From: Altericroceibacterium endophyticum | Lineage (GTDB): Bacteria; Pseudomonadota; Alphaproteobacteria; Sphingomonadales; Sphingomonadaceae | Reading direction: 5' to 3' | NCBI RefSeq assembly: GCF_009827595.1 | Contig: NZ_WTYT01000003.1 | Coordinates: 186,001-250,000, forward strand | Length of the DNA: 64,000 nt | Shown here: piece after piece, positions 1 through 8,271 of the stretch | Layout: every line of letters begins with the position of its first letter | Position numbering within the stretch: position 1 is the stretch's first letter | Translations under genes and position numbers: made by a program | The notes under the pieces: model-generated | Seen by the model: only the letters and a program-made list of their open reading frames with translations | Database searches by the model: none | What the model was told of the DNA's origin: nothing

Positions 1-170
1 ACGAGAGGCTCGAAGAGGCGATAGCGCGCGCTTTGCAATTGAAGAGGGAGGATTGTCTGGCGCGGGCACAAAAATTCAGCTGGGATGCGAGCGCGAAGCA
101 ATTTCTCGATGCTCTGGAGCCTGAGGATACGGCGCCCGCCATGACGCAATTGTATGCTCACGCGGCCTGA
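1..170 (+). CDS. C-terminal tail of a glycosyltransferase (partial)
   Basis: Open reading frame entering from the left edge (first full codon at position 3) and ending in TGA at 168-170, leaving about 55 residues. The sequence 'ARAQKFSWDASAKQFLDAL' resembles the C-terminal end of GT-B fold, family-1-type glycosyltransferases, where a helix with FSW-x-x-x-A precedes the end of the protein. Substrate and acceptor cannot be inferred from this fragment. It may belong to a surface-polysaccharide locus extending left of the window; wecB and wecC lie 11 kb to the right. Confidence 0.55.
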   Translation, partial: ERLEEAIARALQLKREDCLARAQKFSWDASAKQFLDALEPEDTAPAMTQLYAHAA

Positions 171-194
171 GATTGCGTTTTTATGCGCCTCTAA

Positions 195-290
195 TGCGGG
201 TGAATACCGCAAATGCTTGCCCCAAAGGGGGAAAGAGCCTAAATAGATGGTTCAACGGCCGCTCCCCCAGGAGCGGCCCTTATATTTTGC
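195..290 (+). ncRNA. Candidate small RNA or long 3' leader ending in a terminator
   Basis: Between the glycosyltransferase stop and trcR lie three successive hairpins. They are a TGCGG/CCGCA stem near 200-216, a CCCC/GGGG stem near 221-231, and the terminator stem at 257-278. The block ends in a T-rich run and carries no credible coding sequence. It could be an independent roughly 95-nt RNA or only the 3' end of the upstream transcript. No known RNA family is recognised. Confidence 0.25.
257..287 (+). terminator. Rho-independent terminator upstream of trcR
   Basis: Perfect 9-bp stem (GGCCGCTCC at 257-265, GGAGCGGCC at 270-278) with a 4-nt loop, followed by CTTATATTTT. It ends transcription arriving from the left. 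An ATG at 247 in the trcR frame lies before this stem, so it is an unlikely start, which supports the GTG at 316 for trcR. Confidence 0.8.
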
Positions 291-315
291 ACGCTTGCAT
301 TCACCGGAGAGTATT

Positions 316-1026
316 GTGGCGCAGCCGACCCCTCTGATGCCCCATGCGACCGCCTCCTGGCTGGTCGACAACACATCGCTGAGCTTTGAGCAGATCGCTG
401 ATTTCTGTGGCCTGCACATACTTGAAGTGCAGGCAATGGCAGATGATCTGACCAGCGCCAAATATACCGGACGCGATCCGGTGCATTCGGGCGAATTGAC
501 GCATGAAGAAATCGAACGCGGTCAGGAAGATACCGAGTATCGCCTGAAAATGCACCGCGCTCCGGTGGAAGTCAGCCGCACCAAAGGCGCGCGTTATACG
601 CCGGTTTCCAAGCGTCAGGACAAACCAGATGGCATCGCATGGATCCTGCGCAGCCATCCGGAAATGTCGGATGCGCAAATCTCGAAGCTGATCGGCACCA
701 CGCGCAACACGATCAACGCCATTCGCGAACGCTCGCATTGGAATATCCAGAATATTCAGGCGAAGGACCCGGTGACGCTGGGTCTGTGCTCTCAGCGCGA
801 ACTGGATGCAGCGGTGGCCAAGGCGGCCAAGAACCTGCCGCAGAGCGATGATGCCGAGGATATGCCGGTTGTCGAATCGGGCAATGAGAAGGAAAAGCTG
901 ATCGAACAGCTGCGCGCTGAACGTGATGATGCCGCACGCGCTGCAGTCGAAGCGGCGCAGGAAGCCGAAGCCGAAGCGTGGCTTCTGGCCAAGCGGGCAT
1001 CTGAAGCAGGCGGCTCAGACAACTGA
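316..1026 (+). CDS. trcR: Cell cycle transcriptional regulator TrcR (DUF1013)
   Basis: 236-residue protein with the DUF1013 signature from its start: 'ATASWLVDNTSLSFEQIADF', then 'FCGLHILEVQAMADD'. This is the family that databases name cell cycle transcriptional regulator TrcR, largely restricted to Alphaproteobacteria. Residues 1-60 look like a helix-turn-helix. A second helical segment near 'HPEMSDAQISKLIGTTRNTI' looks like another DNA-binding module. The C-terminal third is an Ala/Glu-rich coiled coil. I chose GTG 316 because GGAGAG lies 6-11 nt upstream, homologues begin just before the MPHATA segment, and a terminator separates the earlier ATG at 247. A strong terminator follows, so the gene is probably monocistronic. 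Targets cannot be inferred here. Confidence 0.85.
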   Translation: MAQPTPLMPHATASWLVDNTSLSFEQIADFCGLHILEVQAMADDLTSAKYTGRDPVHSGELTHEEIERGQEDTEYRLKMHRAPVEVSRTKGARYTPVSKRQDKPDGIAWILRSHPEMSDAQISKLIGTTRNTINAIRERSHWNIQNIQAKDPVTLGLCSQRELDAAVAKAAKNLPQSDDAEDMPVVESGNEKEKLIEQLRAERDDAARAAVEAAQEAEAEAWLLAKRASEAGGSDN

Positions 1027-1053
1027 GCTCTGGCACTTCATAAATGAATTTGG

Positions 1054-1090
1054 AAAGGCTGGCGGAGATATTCGCCAGCCTTTTTTTTGT
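1054..1090 (+). terminator. Rho-independent terminator after trcR
   Basis: GGCTGGCG at 1057-1064 pairs with CGCCAGCC at 1073-1080 across an 8-nt loop, flanked by AAA and a run of eight T. It is a classic terminator 28 nt after the trcR stop. Confidence 0.9.
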
Positions 1091-1167
1091 CCGATGAACT
1101 GCAGTGAAGCGCGGCAGTGAGTGGTGCCGGTAATCCTTATGTGGGTCGCATCAGGGCCAATTGCCTC

Positions 1168-1551
1168 TTACTTCGCCAGGATCAAATGGGCCTGTTTGTC
1201 TGCGTTGTGGCTCTGATCGCTGTGCTGCTCGGTTTGCATGGGGACGAAGCGCCCTTCCACAGAGGCGCCCTGTTCGATGGTCAGCGTTTCATATTCCACG
1301 TCACCATGTAGCCGAGCGGACTTCAGGATCACCAGTTGAGCGGCTTTGACGCTGCCGGATACTTCGCCGGCCAGACGGGCACTGTCAGCGGTAATCGAGC
1401 CTTCTATGTTGCCGCTTGCCCCCTGGATCAGCGCCGCGCACGTAACATCGCCTTCGACACTTCCATCAATATGAAGATCGGCCCCGGCCTCGATATTCCC
1501 TTTGAGAGTCACATCGGGGCCAATGATGGAGAAAGTGGCGCTCTTAGTCAT
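1168..1551 (-). CDS. Bactofilin family polymer-forming protein
   Basis: 127 residues starting 'MTKSATFSIIGPDVTLKGNI', with the repeating hydrophobic/glycine pattern of the bactofilin (DUF583) right-handed beta-helix: 'GSVEGDVTCAALIQG', 'GNIEGSITADSARLAGEVSG', then 'KSARLHGDVEYETLTIEQGA'. Bactofilins form nucleotide-independent filaments at the inner face of the membrane and recruit cell-wall enzymes. The ATG at 1551 overlaps the end of the upstream M23 peptidase by 8 nt, implying translational coupling. Longer in-frame starts lie inside the peptidase gene and add sequence unlike the family. The short C-terminal extension is charged and probably disordered. Confidence 0.88.
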   Translation of the reverse strand: MTKSATFSIIGPDVTLKGNIEAGADLHIDGSVEGDVTCAALIQGASGNIEGSITADSARLAGEVSGSVKAAQLVILKSARLHGDVEYETLTIEQGASVEGRFVPMQTEQHSDQSHNADKQAHLILAK

Positions 1552-2707
1552 CGCGTTCGCGAATTCGGACTGGCTGGTCTTCGCGGACATCTTCCAGAAC
1601 ATGCGGAGCATTCTCCAGGAAAGGACGCGGATTGACCGCGCGATTGTTGATACGCACTTCAAAATGCAGATGCGGCCCGGTTGAACGCCCGCTGGAGCCG
1701 ATGGCACCGATGATGTCGCCTGCCTTCACCATTTGCCCGCGCTTCGCCTTGAAGGCGGACATATGGGCGTAGCGGGTCATCAATCCATTGCCGTGGGTGA
1801 TTTCAATGACTCTGCCATAGCCCGACCGGCGGCCCGCAAAGCTGACCTTGCCTTCCGCAGCGGCATGAATCGGCGTCCCGGTTTTTCCGCGAAAATCGAG
1901 GCCCTTATGCATGGCGCCACCGCCGGTGAAGGGGTCGCGCCGATAACCAAAGCCGGAAGAGATATGGCTGACATCGGCCGGCATGAATTGGGGAACGCTC
2001 TGTAGTCCTCTTTCAAGCGCATCCATGCGTGAGAGCGTAAGACCAAGCTTTTCAAAACGCGGATCGACCGTGCCGTCACGGCTGGTAGAGAGCTGTTCCA
2101 GCGGGCCACCTTGTGCCGTTTGGGCGGCTGCAAGCATGCGCCGCGGGTCCAGCCCCAATCGCCGCATCCCCTCTTCGGCGCGGTTGGCACGCCGTTCGGC
2201 GTAATGAGTCAGGCGATCGACAAAGGCCAATTGCTTGGCTTCAATCCGGGCGAGGCCTGCCGCTTCGGGCAAAATGGCGGAAACCTTGGCAACCGTTTCT
2301 GCCGCTTCCTCGTCCTCGGAGGTTTCGGTCGCTGCGTCTTCCACCATGTCGGGGGGCAGCATATCGACTATCTTTTCGATGAAATCCTGCCGTTCTTCCA
2401 GATCGCTGGCGACTTTGCCAATATCGTCGCGATAGGCGCGGACCCGGTCTTCTGCATTGGCCACCTGAACGGCCCGCTGATCGAGTGATTCGAGCTCTGA
2501 ACTCGCCTGATATTGCAGCGCGGCCATGACCCCCATGGACCCGCCCCATAACAACAGGGCCGCTGCAGCACCGCCGGCGAGCGACATTTGCAGTTTCGAG
2601 CTCAACTTAACGAAACGGACCTGACCCTGCGACCGCATGAAGAATTCACGATCTGGAAACCAGCTCCGCAGGCGGTCCCGTATTCCGCCAACGGCATTTT
2701 TATCCAA
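1544..2707 (-). CDS. M23 family (LytM) peptidoglycan endopeptidase, membrane anchored
   Basis: 387 residues. There is one membrane segment near residues 40-67 and a long coiled-coil periplasmic region to about residue 240. The C-terminal LytM domain has intact zinc ligands: 'HKGLDF' (His267, Asp271) and 'PHLHFE' (His346 and His348). It should cleave peptide cross-links in the periplasm. I placed the start at TTG 2707 because GGGGGAT lies just upstream and homologues begin at the DKNAVGGIRDRLRSWFPDRE segment; a TTG at 2731 is the alternative. It overlaps the bactofilin gene, a pairing known in Alphaproteobacteria (LmdC-bactofilin), suggesting that the bactofilin positions this hydrolase. It is divergent from proA. 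Confidence 0.88.
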   Translation of the reverse strand: MDKNAVGGIRDRLRSWFPDREFFMRSQGQVRFVKLSSKLQMSLAGGAAAALLLWGGSMGVMAALQYQASSELESLDQRAVQVANAEDRVRAYRDDIGKVASDLEERQDFIEKIVDMLPPDMVEDAATETSEDEEAAETVAKVSAILPEAAGLARIEAKQLAFVDRLTHYAERRANRAEEGMRRLGLDPRRMLAAAQTAQGGPLEQLSTSRDGTVDPRFEKLGLTLSRMDALERGLQSVPQFMPADVSHISSGFGYRRDPFTGGGAMHKGLDFRGKTGTPIHAAAEGKVSFAGRRSGYGRVIEITHGNGLMTRYAHMSAFKAKRGQMVKAGDIIGAIGSSGRSTGPHLHFEVRINNRAVNPRPFLENAPHVLEDVREDQPVRIRERDD

Positions 2708-2790
2708 GACGATCCCCCGTCTGGTTAACAATGATGTTTACCTAACAAGCAGGGGAGCGGGCTGAAAGTAAGAGCACGTAGTTCAAGCTG

Positions 2791-2818
2791 AACGGTTTAT
2801 TAATCGCGGTGAACCGTT
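2791..2818. promoter_or_regulatory. Inverted repeat in the M23/proA divergent intergenic region
   Basis: AACGGTT at 2791-2797 and AACCGTT at 2812-2818 form a 7-bp inverted repeat separated by 14 nt, in the 221-bp region between the divergent M23 peptidase and proA genes. It could be an operator or a leader hairpin for proA. No regulator is known from this sequence. Confidence 0.3.
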
Positions 2819-2928
2819 TCCAGGAGCGGGAACCCGGCCGGATTCGCGGGAATCGGTTTGCAATTTGCCGATTTCACCCCATTGAAAAGGGTAAGAACTT
2901 GAAAAAATCACGCAAAAGCTGGAGCGCT

Positions 2929-4200
2929 ATGTCTACCCAACCCAAAGACCAGAACGATACTGTAACCCTTGTTGAAGATCTTGCCCGTGCAGGCCGCACG
3001 GCGCAGCGCCAGCTTGCGCGCATGAGCTCAGACGACAAGGCGGCCGGTCTGCGTTCGGCCGCACAGGCCCTGCGGGATGATGCGGAAACGATCCTCGCTG
3101 AGAATGAAAAAGACGTTTCTGCTGGTGAGCGCAACGGTCTGACCGGGGCGATGCTTGATCGCCTGAAACTGGATAAAGAGCGGCTGGATGCCATCGCTTC
3201 GGCCGTGGAGGCGGTTGCTGGCCTGCCCGATCCGGTGGGCGATGTGATCGATCAGAGCACGGCACCGAGTGGTTTGGGCCTGTCGCGCGTCCGCATTCCG
3301 ATCGGCATGATCGGCATCATTTATGAAAGCCGGCCCAATGTTACGGCCGATGCAGCGGCGCTTTGTGTTCGCTCAGGCAATGCCGCGCTGCTGCGCGGGG
3401 GCAGTGAAGCAGTGCATTCCAATCGCGCCATTCACGCCGCCATGGTGCGCGGTCTGGAAAAGGCCGGTGTCCCGGGTGATGTCGTGCAATTCATGCCGAC
3501 TCAGGACCGTGAAGCGGTGGGTGCCATGCTGAAGGCATCCGGCCTGATCGACATGATCGTGCCGCGCGGCGGCAAGAGCCTCGTTTCGCGTGTGCAGACC
3601 GAAGCACGTGTGCCGGTGCTGGCTCATCTGGACGGTATTTGCCACACCTATATTCATTCGGCAGCCAATCCGGAAATGGCCCGCGATATCGCGCTGAATG
3701 CCAAGATGCGGCGCACCGGTATTTGCGGTGCGATGGAAACCCTGCTGATCGATGCGGATTTCCCGGCGGCAAAGGATGTTGTGACCAATCTGCTGGATAA
3801 GGGCTGTGAAATCCGCGGTGATGAGCGGATTCGCGAACTGGATGGCCGCGTCGGCACGGCCACGGCGAATGATTGGGATACCGAATATCTCGATGCAGTC
3901 TTGTCGGTCGCCATGGTGGATGATCTGGATGCCGCGCTCGACCACATTGCGCGCCATTCCTCCGGCCATACCGATGTGATCGTGACCGAGGATGAAGCTG
4001 CGCGTGATCGCTTCCTCAACGAAGTGGATAGCGCCATCGTCATGGTGAATGCGTCATCCCAGTTTGCCGATGGCGGCGAATTCGGCCTGGGTGCGGAAAT
4101 CGGTATTGCGACCGGTCGTCTGCATGCCCGCGGCCCGGTCGCGCTGGAAGGTCTGACGACCTATAAATGGCAGGTACGCGGAACCGGCCAGACGCGCTGA
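2929..4200 (+). CDS. proA: Glutamate-5-semialdehyde dehydrogenase (gamma-glutamyl phosphate reductase)
   Basis: 423 residues, the usual ProA length. It performs NADPH-dependent reduction of gamma-glutamyl phosphate to glutamate-5-semialdehyde, the second step of proline synthesis, in the cytoplasm. Aldehyde-dehydrogenase superfamily motifs are visible: 'RIPIGMIGIIYESRPNVT', 'LLRGGSEAVHSN' and the catalytic cysteine in 'MRRTGICGAMETL' (about Cys266). I chose ATG 2929 with GGAG just upstream. The open frame extends to 2809 but adds a basic segment unlike ProA. proB is not in the window. It is the first gene of a plus-strand run with an aldo/keto reductase and nadD. Confidence 0.95.
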   Translation: MSTQPKDQNDTVTLVEDLARAGRTAQRQLARMSSDDKAAGLRSAAQALRDDAETILAENEKDVSAGERNGLTGAMLDRLKLDKERLDAIASAVEAVAGLPDPVGDVIDQSTAPSGLGLSRVRIPIGMIGIIYESRPNVTADAAALCVRSGNAALLRGGSEAVHSNRAIHAAMVRGLEKAGVPGDVVQFMPTQDREAVGAMLKASGLIDMIVPRGGKSLVSRVQTEARVPVLAHLDGICHTYIHSAANPEMARDIALNAKMRRTGICGAMETLLIDADFPAAKDVVTNLLDKGCEIRGDERIRELDGRVGTATANDWDTEYLDAVLSVAMVDDLDAALDHIARHSSGHTDVIVTEDEAARDRFLNEVDSAIVMVNASSQFADGGEFGLGAEIGIATGRLHARGPVALEGLTTYKWQVRGTGQTR

Positions 4201-4243
4201 TCGTCTGCCGGAATAACGTGCCTCAGTAATCAGGGATATAGCT

Positions 4244-5287
4244 ATGCTCTACAAACCTTTTGGCCGCACGGGTCTTTATGTGTCCGAACTCTGTCTCGGC
4301 ACCATGACCTTTGGCGGAGACGGAATGTGGAGCAAGATTGGCGGTCTTGATCAGGACGCATCCACCAGCCTTGTGAAACAAGCGGTGGATGCGGGGATCA
4401 ACTTCATCGACACCGCCAATGTCTATTCCAACGGCATTTCCGAACGCATGACCGGTCAGGCGCTGCAGGATCTGGGCATCGCGCGGCAGGATGTCGTGAT
4501 TGCGACCAAGGCCATGGGGCCGATGGGGCAGGGGGTGAATGATCGCGGAACGTCGCGTTATCACTTGCTGGCCCAGATAGATGCCAGCCTGGAGCGGATG
4601 CAGCTCGATCATGTCGATCTGTATCAGTTGCATGGCTGGGACCCGGCAACGCCGGTTGAGGAAATGCTGCGCGGCCTGGAGGATATCGTCCGGTCAGGCC
4701 GGGCCCGCTATATCGGTGTTTCCAATTGGGCTGCATGGCAGATCATGAAAGCGCTGGGCATTTCCGATAAGCGGGAATGGGAGCGCTTCGCGTCGCTGCA
4801 GGCCTATTATTCCATCGCCGGGCGCGACCTGGAGCGTGAAATCGTGCCGATGCTGCAAAGTGAAGGGCTCGGCCTGATGGTCTGGAGCCCGCTGGCCGGT
4901 GGTTTCCTGTCGGGCAAATATAGCCGGGATGGGGATGATGAAGGCCGCCGCGCCAATTTCGATTTTCCGCCGATCGACAAGGAAAAGGGCTTCGATGCCA
5001 TTGATGCAATGCGGGATATCGCCGGGGAGACCGGCGCCACCATTCCGCAAATCGCCTTGGCCTGGCTGCTGAAGAAGCCGGTTGTTACCAGTGTGATCAT
5101 TGGCGCCAAACGGGCGGATCAGCTGGCTGACAATCTGGCCTCGGTCGATGTTGAATTGAGCGATTCGCACATGGAGCGGCTGGATGCATGCTGCCCGCCC
5201 GCGCCGGAATATCCCGGCTGGATGATCGAACGTCAGAGTGAATATCGCTCCGGTGCGGTCGCTGGCAGCGATCCTGCCGACAAGTGA
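4244..5287 (+). CDS. Aldo/keto reductase
   Basis: 347-residue NAD(P)H-dependent aldo/keto reductase with a TIM-barrel fold. The N-terminus 'GRTGLYVSELCLGTMTFGG' is typical. The catalytic tetrad is visible: Asp and Tyr in 'FIDTANVYSNGISE', Lys in 'VVIATKAMG', and His in 'HVDLYQLHGWDP'. The cofactor region near 'VIIGAKRADQLADNL' is present. It belongs to the large subgroup with YajO/Tas-like proteins; the physiological substrate cannot be told. CAGGGA lies 7 nt before the ATG. It sits 43 nt after proA and 13 nt before nadD, so it is likely co-transcribed. Confidence 0.9.
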   Translation: MLYKPFGRTGLYVSELCLGTMTFGGDGMWSKIGGLDQDASTSLVKQAVDAGINFIDTANVYSNGISERMTGQALQDLGIARQDVVIATKAMGPMGQGVNDRGTSRYHLLAQIDASLERMQLDHVDLYQLHGWDPATPVEEMLRGLEDIVRSGRARYIGVSNWAAWQIMKALGISDKREWERFASLQAYYSIAGRDLEREIVPMLQSEGLGLMVWSPLAGGFLSGKYSRDGDDEGRRANFDFPPIDKEKGFDAIDAMRDIAGETGATIPQIALAWLLKKPVVTSVIIGAKRADQLADNLASVDVELSDSHMERLDACCPPAPEYPGWMIERQSEYRSGAVAGSDPADK

Positions 5288-5300
5288 ACGGACGCGGGGC

Positions 5301-5969
5301 GTGACGGGGCAGGCCGGGCCGGCAACCGCGCTGCTGGGGGGGAGCTTCAACCCTGCCCATGGCGGCCACCGCCGCATCACATTATTCGCGCTGGATGCGC
5401 TCGGTCTGGATGAGGCATGGTGGCTGGTATCACCCGGCAACCCATTGAAACCGCGCGCAGGGATGGCGCCGCTTTATGCCCGGCTGCGCTCCGCCCGCAA
5501 AATGGCCCGCCGCGCGCCCATTAAAGTGAGCGCGATAGAGCGCGAACTGGGCTCGCCCTATACGGTACAAACGCTCAAAGCGCTCCGCCGACGGTATCCC
5601 AAACGCCGTTTTGTCTGGCTGATGGGGGCGGATAATCTGGCGCAATTCCACCGCTGGCGGAACTGGCGCGGCATCGCCCGTGAAATGCCGATTGCGGTTA
5701 TTGCGCGCCCGGGTTATGATGATGCCGCTATCGCGAGCCCCGCGATGGCCTGGCTGCGGCGCTACCGGCTGCCCGCTTCCAGCTTTCGGAACCGGTTTGA
5801 ATGGAGCGCACCGGCGCTGATAGAATTGCGTTTTGATCCCGATCCCAGATCGGCGACGCAGATTCGCCGCATGGATCCGCACTGGGCTCAACGTCTTGAT
5901 GGCGCGCCGCTCAGAGATGGACTTACGCGTTCCCTTATTCATCCTTTGGAAGAGGTTTCGGGCGTATGA
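5301..5969 (+). CDS. nadD: Nicotinate-nucleotide adenylyltransferase
   Basis: 222 residues. It transfers AMP from ATP to nicotinate mononucleotide, the penultimate step of NAD synthesis. The nucleotidylyltransferase motif 'GGSFNPAHGGHRRI' lies at residues 13-26, 'WLMGADNLAQFHRW' in the middle, and an 'RSATQIRR' segment near the end replaces the usual (S/T)xxxR ATP-binding motif. I chose GTG 5301, 13 nt after the aldo/keto reductase stop; a longer start inside that gene (5238) is possible. nadD followed by rsfS and rlmH is a widely conserved order. Confidence 0.92.
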   Translation: MTGQAGPATALLGGSFNPAHGGHRRITLFALDALGLDEAWWLVSPGNPLKPRAGMAPLYARLRSARKMARRAPIKVSAIERELGSPYTVQTLKALRRRYPKRRFVWLMGADNLAQFHRWRNWRGIAREMPIAVIARPGYDDAAIASPAMAWLRRYRLPASSFRNRFEWSAPALIELRFDPDPRSATQIRRMDPHWAQRLDGAPLRDGLTRSLIHPLEEVSGV

Positions 5970-6020
5970 TAATGCGCTTATCCGGGCCTTTCCCTACTCC
6001 CCGCAGAAATAGGAGCTATC

Positions 6021-6464
6021 TTGCCTGCGATGAACAATGCGCAGACTTCGTCGGACTTGTCCGGCACCCAGAACCCACCCATTATGGCTGACAGCACACC
6101 CCCCATCCAGGCCGAACCCGGTTCGCTACACGAACTGGTTCTCAAGAGCCTTGACGATGACCAGGCACAAGATCTGGTTTCCATTCCGCTTGAAGGCAAA
6201 TCCAGTATTGCCGATCACATGATCATCGCCTCGGGTCGATCGACTCGTCAGGTGGCCGCAATGGCGGGCAAACTGGCCGAGCGCATCAAGCATGCTGGCT
6301 ATTCTTCGCCGCGTGTCGAAGGGCTGCCCGGTGCCGATTGGGTGCTGATCGATGCCGGTGACGTGGTCGTGCATCTCTTCCGTCCGGAAGTACGCGGTTT
6401 CTACAATCTGGAACGGATGTGGAATTTCGGGGAAGAGTCTCCGCTCGCCGCAGGTCGGGCGTAA
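6021..6464 (+). CDS. rsfS: Ribosomal silencing factor RsfS
   Basis: 147 residues of the RsfS/Iojap family. It binds ribosomal protein uL14 (L14) on the 50S subunit and blocks subunit joining when nutrients are scarce. The hallmark segment is 'SIADHMIIASGRSTRQVAAM', followed by 'GADWVLIDAGDVVVHLFRPE' and 'RGFYNLERMW'. AGGAG at 6011-6015 sits 5 nt before a TTG at 6021, which favours that start; ATG 6030 is the alternative. The first 35 residues form a low-complexity extension before the conserved domain. It lies between nadD and rlmH. Confidence 0.93.
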   Translation: MPAMNNAQTSSDLSGTQNPPIMADSTPPIQAEPGSLHELVLKSLDDDQAQDLVSIPLEGKSSIADHMIIASGRSTRQVAAMAGKLAERIKHAGYSSPRVEGLPGADWVLIDAGDVVVHLFRPEVRGFYNLERMWNFGEESPLAAGRA

Positions 6465-6514
6465 GGCTCGCTGTCCATATGCTCTGCGCCTTCCCCTGAC
6501 GGGGGGAGGCGGCT

Positions 6515-6949
6515 ATGGCGGCAGACATGCTGTTGCATGTAATAGCCCGTGGCAAGATCGGACGTTCTCCCGAAGCGGAACTTGTGGCCCGTTATGAAAA
6601 ACGGATCACCTGGCCCATGCGGCTGACCGAGCTTCCTGAAACAGGCGGGAAAATCCCGTCCCCGCAAACCCCTTTTCGCACCGTCCTGCTGGATGAGCGC
6701 GGCAAACAGCTCAATTCGGAAGATTTCGCTGCCTTGCTGGGCCGCTGGCGTGATGACGGCATTCGTGAAACCCGCTTCGTGCTGGGCGCAGCGGATGGGC
6801 ATGACCGCGCGGAGCGCGAGGAAGCGGATCTGCTGTTTGCCTTTGGCGCAGCGACCTGGCCCCATTTGCTCGCCCGGGCGATGCTGATGGAGCAGCTCTT
6901 TCGCGCCACCGCCATTCTGGCGGGGCACCCCTATCATCGATCTGGCTGA
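6515..6949 (+). CDS. rlmH: 23S rRNA (pseudouridine1915-N3)-methyltransferase RlmH
   Basis: 144 residues. This SPOUT-class enzyme methylates N3 of pseudouridine 1915 in helix 69 of 23S rRNA using S-adenosylmethionine. The knot region 'RFVLGAADGHDRAEREEADL' and the C-terminal 'MLMEQLFRATAILAGHPYH' are diagnostic. GGGGGGAGG directly before the ATG supports the start. The gene ends on the base before the next ATG (6950), so it is tightly coupled to the EnvC-like gene. Confidence 0.95.
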   Translation: MAADMLLHVIARGKIGRSPEAELVARYEKRITWPMRLTELPETGGKIPSPQTPFRTVLLDERGKQLNSEDFAALLGRWRDDGIRETRFVLGAADGHDRAEREEADLLFAFGAATWPHLLARAMLMEQLFRATAILAGHPYHRSG

Positions 6950-8191
6950 ATGATGCGGCGCACGCGCTTCTGGCCGGCTTCGTGCCTGATTGTGGCTCTG
7001 CCGCTATGCCTGTCACTGGCGGCCAGCGGCCAGGGCGAGGATTTGCCCCTCTATTCGTCGAACGACGCCATTCAGGCCGATTGGCGCCGGGCGCAGGCGG
7101 ATCAGAAGAAAGCGGCGCAGCGCGGCGCCGATTTGGCAAAGCGCGCCGCACAGGCGGCCGATCAGGCGGATGAGCTGGCCATGAAATCCGCCGGGCTGGC
7201 TGCCAATATTCAGGCGGCCGAGGCCGCCGTGGCCGAAGCGGAGGCGCGGCTGGCACTGGCGCGGCGCGAGCAACAGGCATTGGAACGTGACCTGGGGGAG
7301 AAGCAGCGCCCGCTGATCGGGCTGACCGGCGGATTGCAGCGAATCGCGCGGCGGCCTGTTCTGTTCGGGCTGGCCCGCCCCGGCGACTTGCGCGAAACCG
7401 TCTATCTGCAGGCGACACTGGCGGCCATCATGCCCGATATTCAGCACCGCACGCGTGATCTGCGCAATGATCTGCGGCGCAGTGCCCATTTGCGCGCAGA
7501 GGCGGCAGAGGCATTGGCGCAGCAGCGCAAGGAGGAAGCCCGCCGGCTGAAAAACCGTGCGCGGTTGCAGGCTCTCGAGCAAACCCGGCGTGACCTTGCC
7601 AGCAAAAATCTGCGTGCGGCCAGACTCGAGCAGGAGCGCGCCCTCAGTCTGGCCGAACGGGCGCAGGATTTGCAGTCCCTGTCCGATGAATTTGAGCGGC
7701 GGGCGCAATTGCGCGATTCGCTGGCAGCATTACCCGGCCCTGTCTTGCGGCCAGAGCCCGGTACAACGGCCGCGCAGCCAGCAGCAAGGCAGAGCCCGCG
7801 GCCGCAACCCCAATCCACGCAATCTGCCGGCAAACCAGCCTATATTCTGCCCGCCAATGGGCGAATCGTGACCGGATTTGGCGCAAAGATGGGCAATAAT
7901 GTGAGTCAGGGGCTCGTGCTCACTACGCAAGGCGGGGCGCAGATTATTGCTCCGGCCAAGGCGCGTATTGCCTTTGCCGGGCCCTATCGCGGTTATGACC
8001 GAATCATCATTCTCGAACATGATGCTGGCTGGACCACGTTGATTACCGGGCTGGGAGATCTGTCGGTAAAAGTGGGCGATACGGTGATTGCCGGTGCGCC
8101 TATCGGACATGCCGAAAACAGGAACCCGTCGGTCATGATCGAATTGCGTCACAAGGGTGAGCCGGTAAATCCCCTCAGCTTGATCGATTAA
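6950..8191 (+). CDS. EnvC-like murein hydrolase activator (degenerate LytM domain)
   Basis: 413 residues: a signal peptide (residues 1 to about 26), long periplasmic coiled coils (about 45-280, rich in Ala, Arg, Gln and Glu), a Pro/Gln linker, and a C-terminal M23/LytM-type domain from about residue 300. The zinc ligands are absent. Where active enzymes have HxxxD the sequence reads 'NNVSQGLVL', and where HLH is expected it reads 'PSVMIELRHKGEPVNP'. That is how EnvC and NlpD proteins look: they activate amidases such as AmiC rather than cut peptidoglycan. It abuts rlmH and precedes ctpA, a conserved order in this group. The partner amidase is not in the window. Confidence 0.88.
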   Translation: MMRRTRFWPASCLIVALPLCLSLAASGQGEDLPLYSSNDAIQADWRRAQADQKKAAQRGADLAKRAAQAADQADELAMKSAGLAANIQAAEAAVAEAEARLALARREQQALERDLGEKQRPLIGLTGGLQRIARRPVLFGLARPGDLRETVYLQATLAAIMPDIQHRTRDLRNDLRRSAHLRAEAAEALAQQRKEEARRLKNRARLQALEQTRRDLASKNLRAARLEQERALSLAERAQDLQSLSDEFERRAQLRDSLAALPGPVLRPEPGTTAAQPAARQSPRPQPQSTQSAGKPAYILPANGRIVTGFGAKMGNNVSQGLVLTTQGGAQIIAPAKARIAFAGPYRGYDRIIILEHDAGWTTLITGLGDLSVKVGDTVIAGAPIGHAENRNPSVMIELRHKGEPVNPLSLID

Positions 8192-8271
8192 AGCTATGAA
8201 TTGCCAGCCAGCATAATCTGGCGTTCAGCCCGGAAAGCCTATAGGAAGCGACCAAAGGAAAGGCTTGCTGA

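Noticed and set aside
247-315. Upstream extension of trcR from ATG 247
   Set aside because: A strong terminator lies inside this stretch, and homology begins near the GTG at 316.
2809-2928. N-terminal extension of proA
   Set aside because: The added residues are basic and unlike ProA; GGAG stands before ATG 2929.
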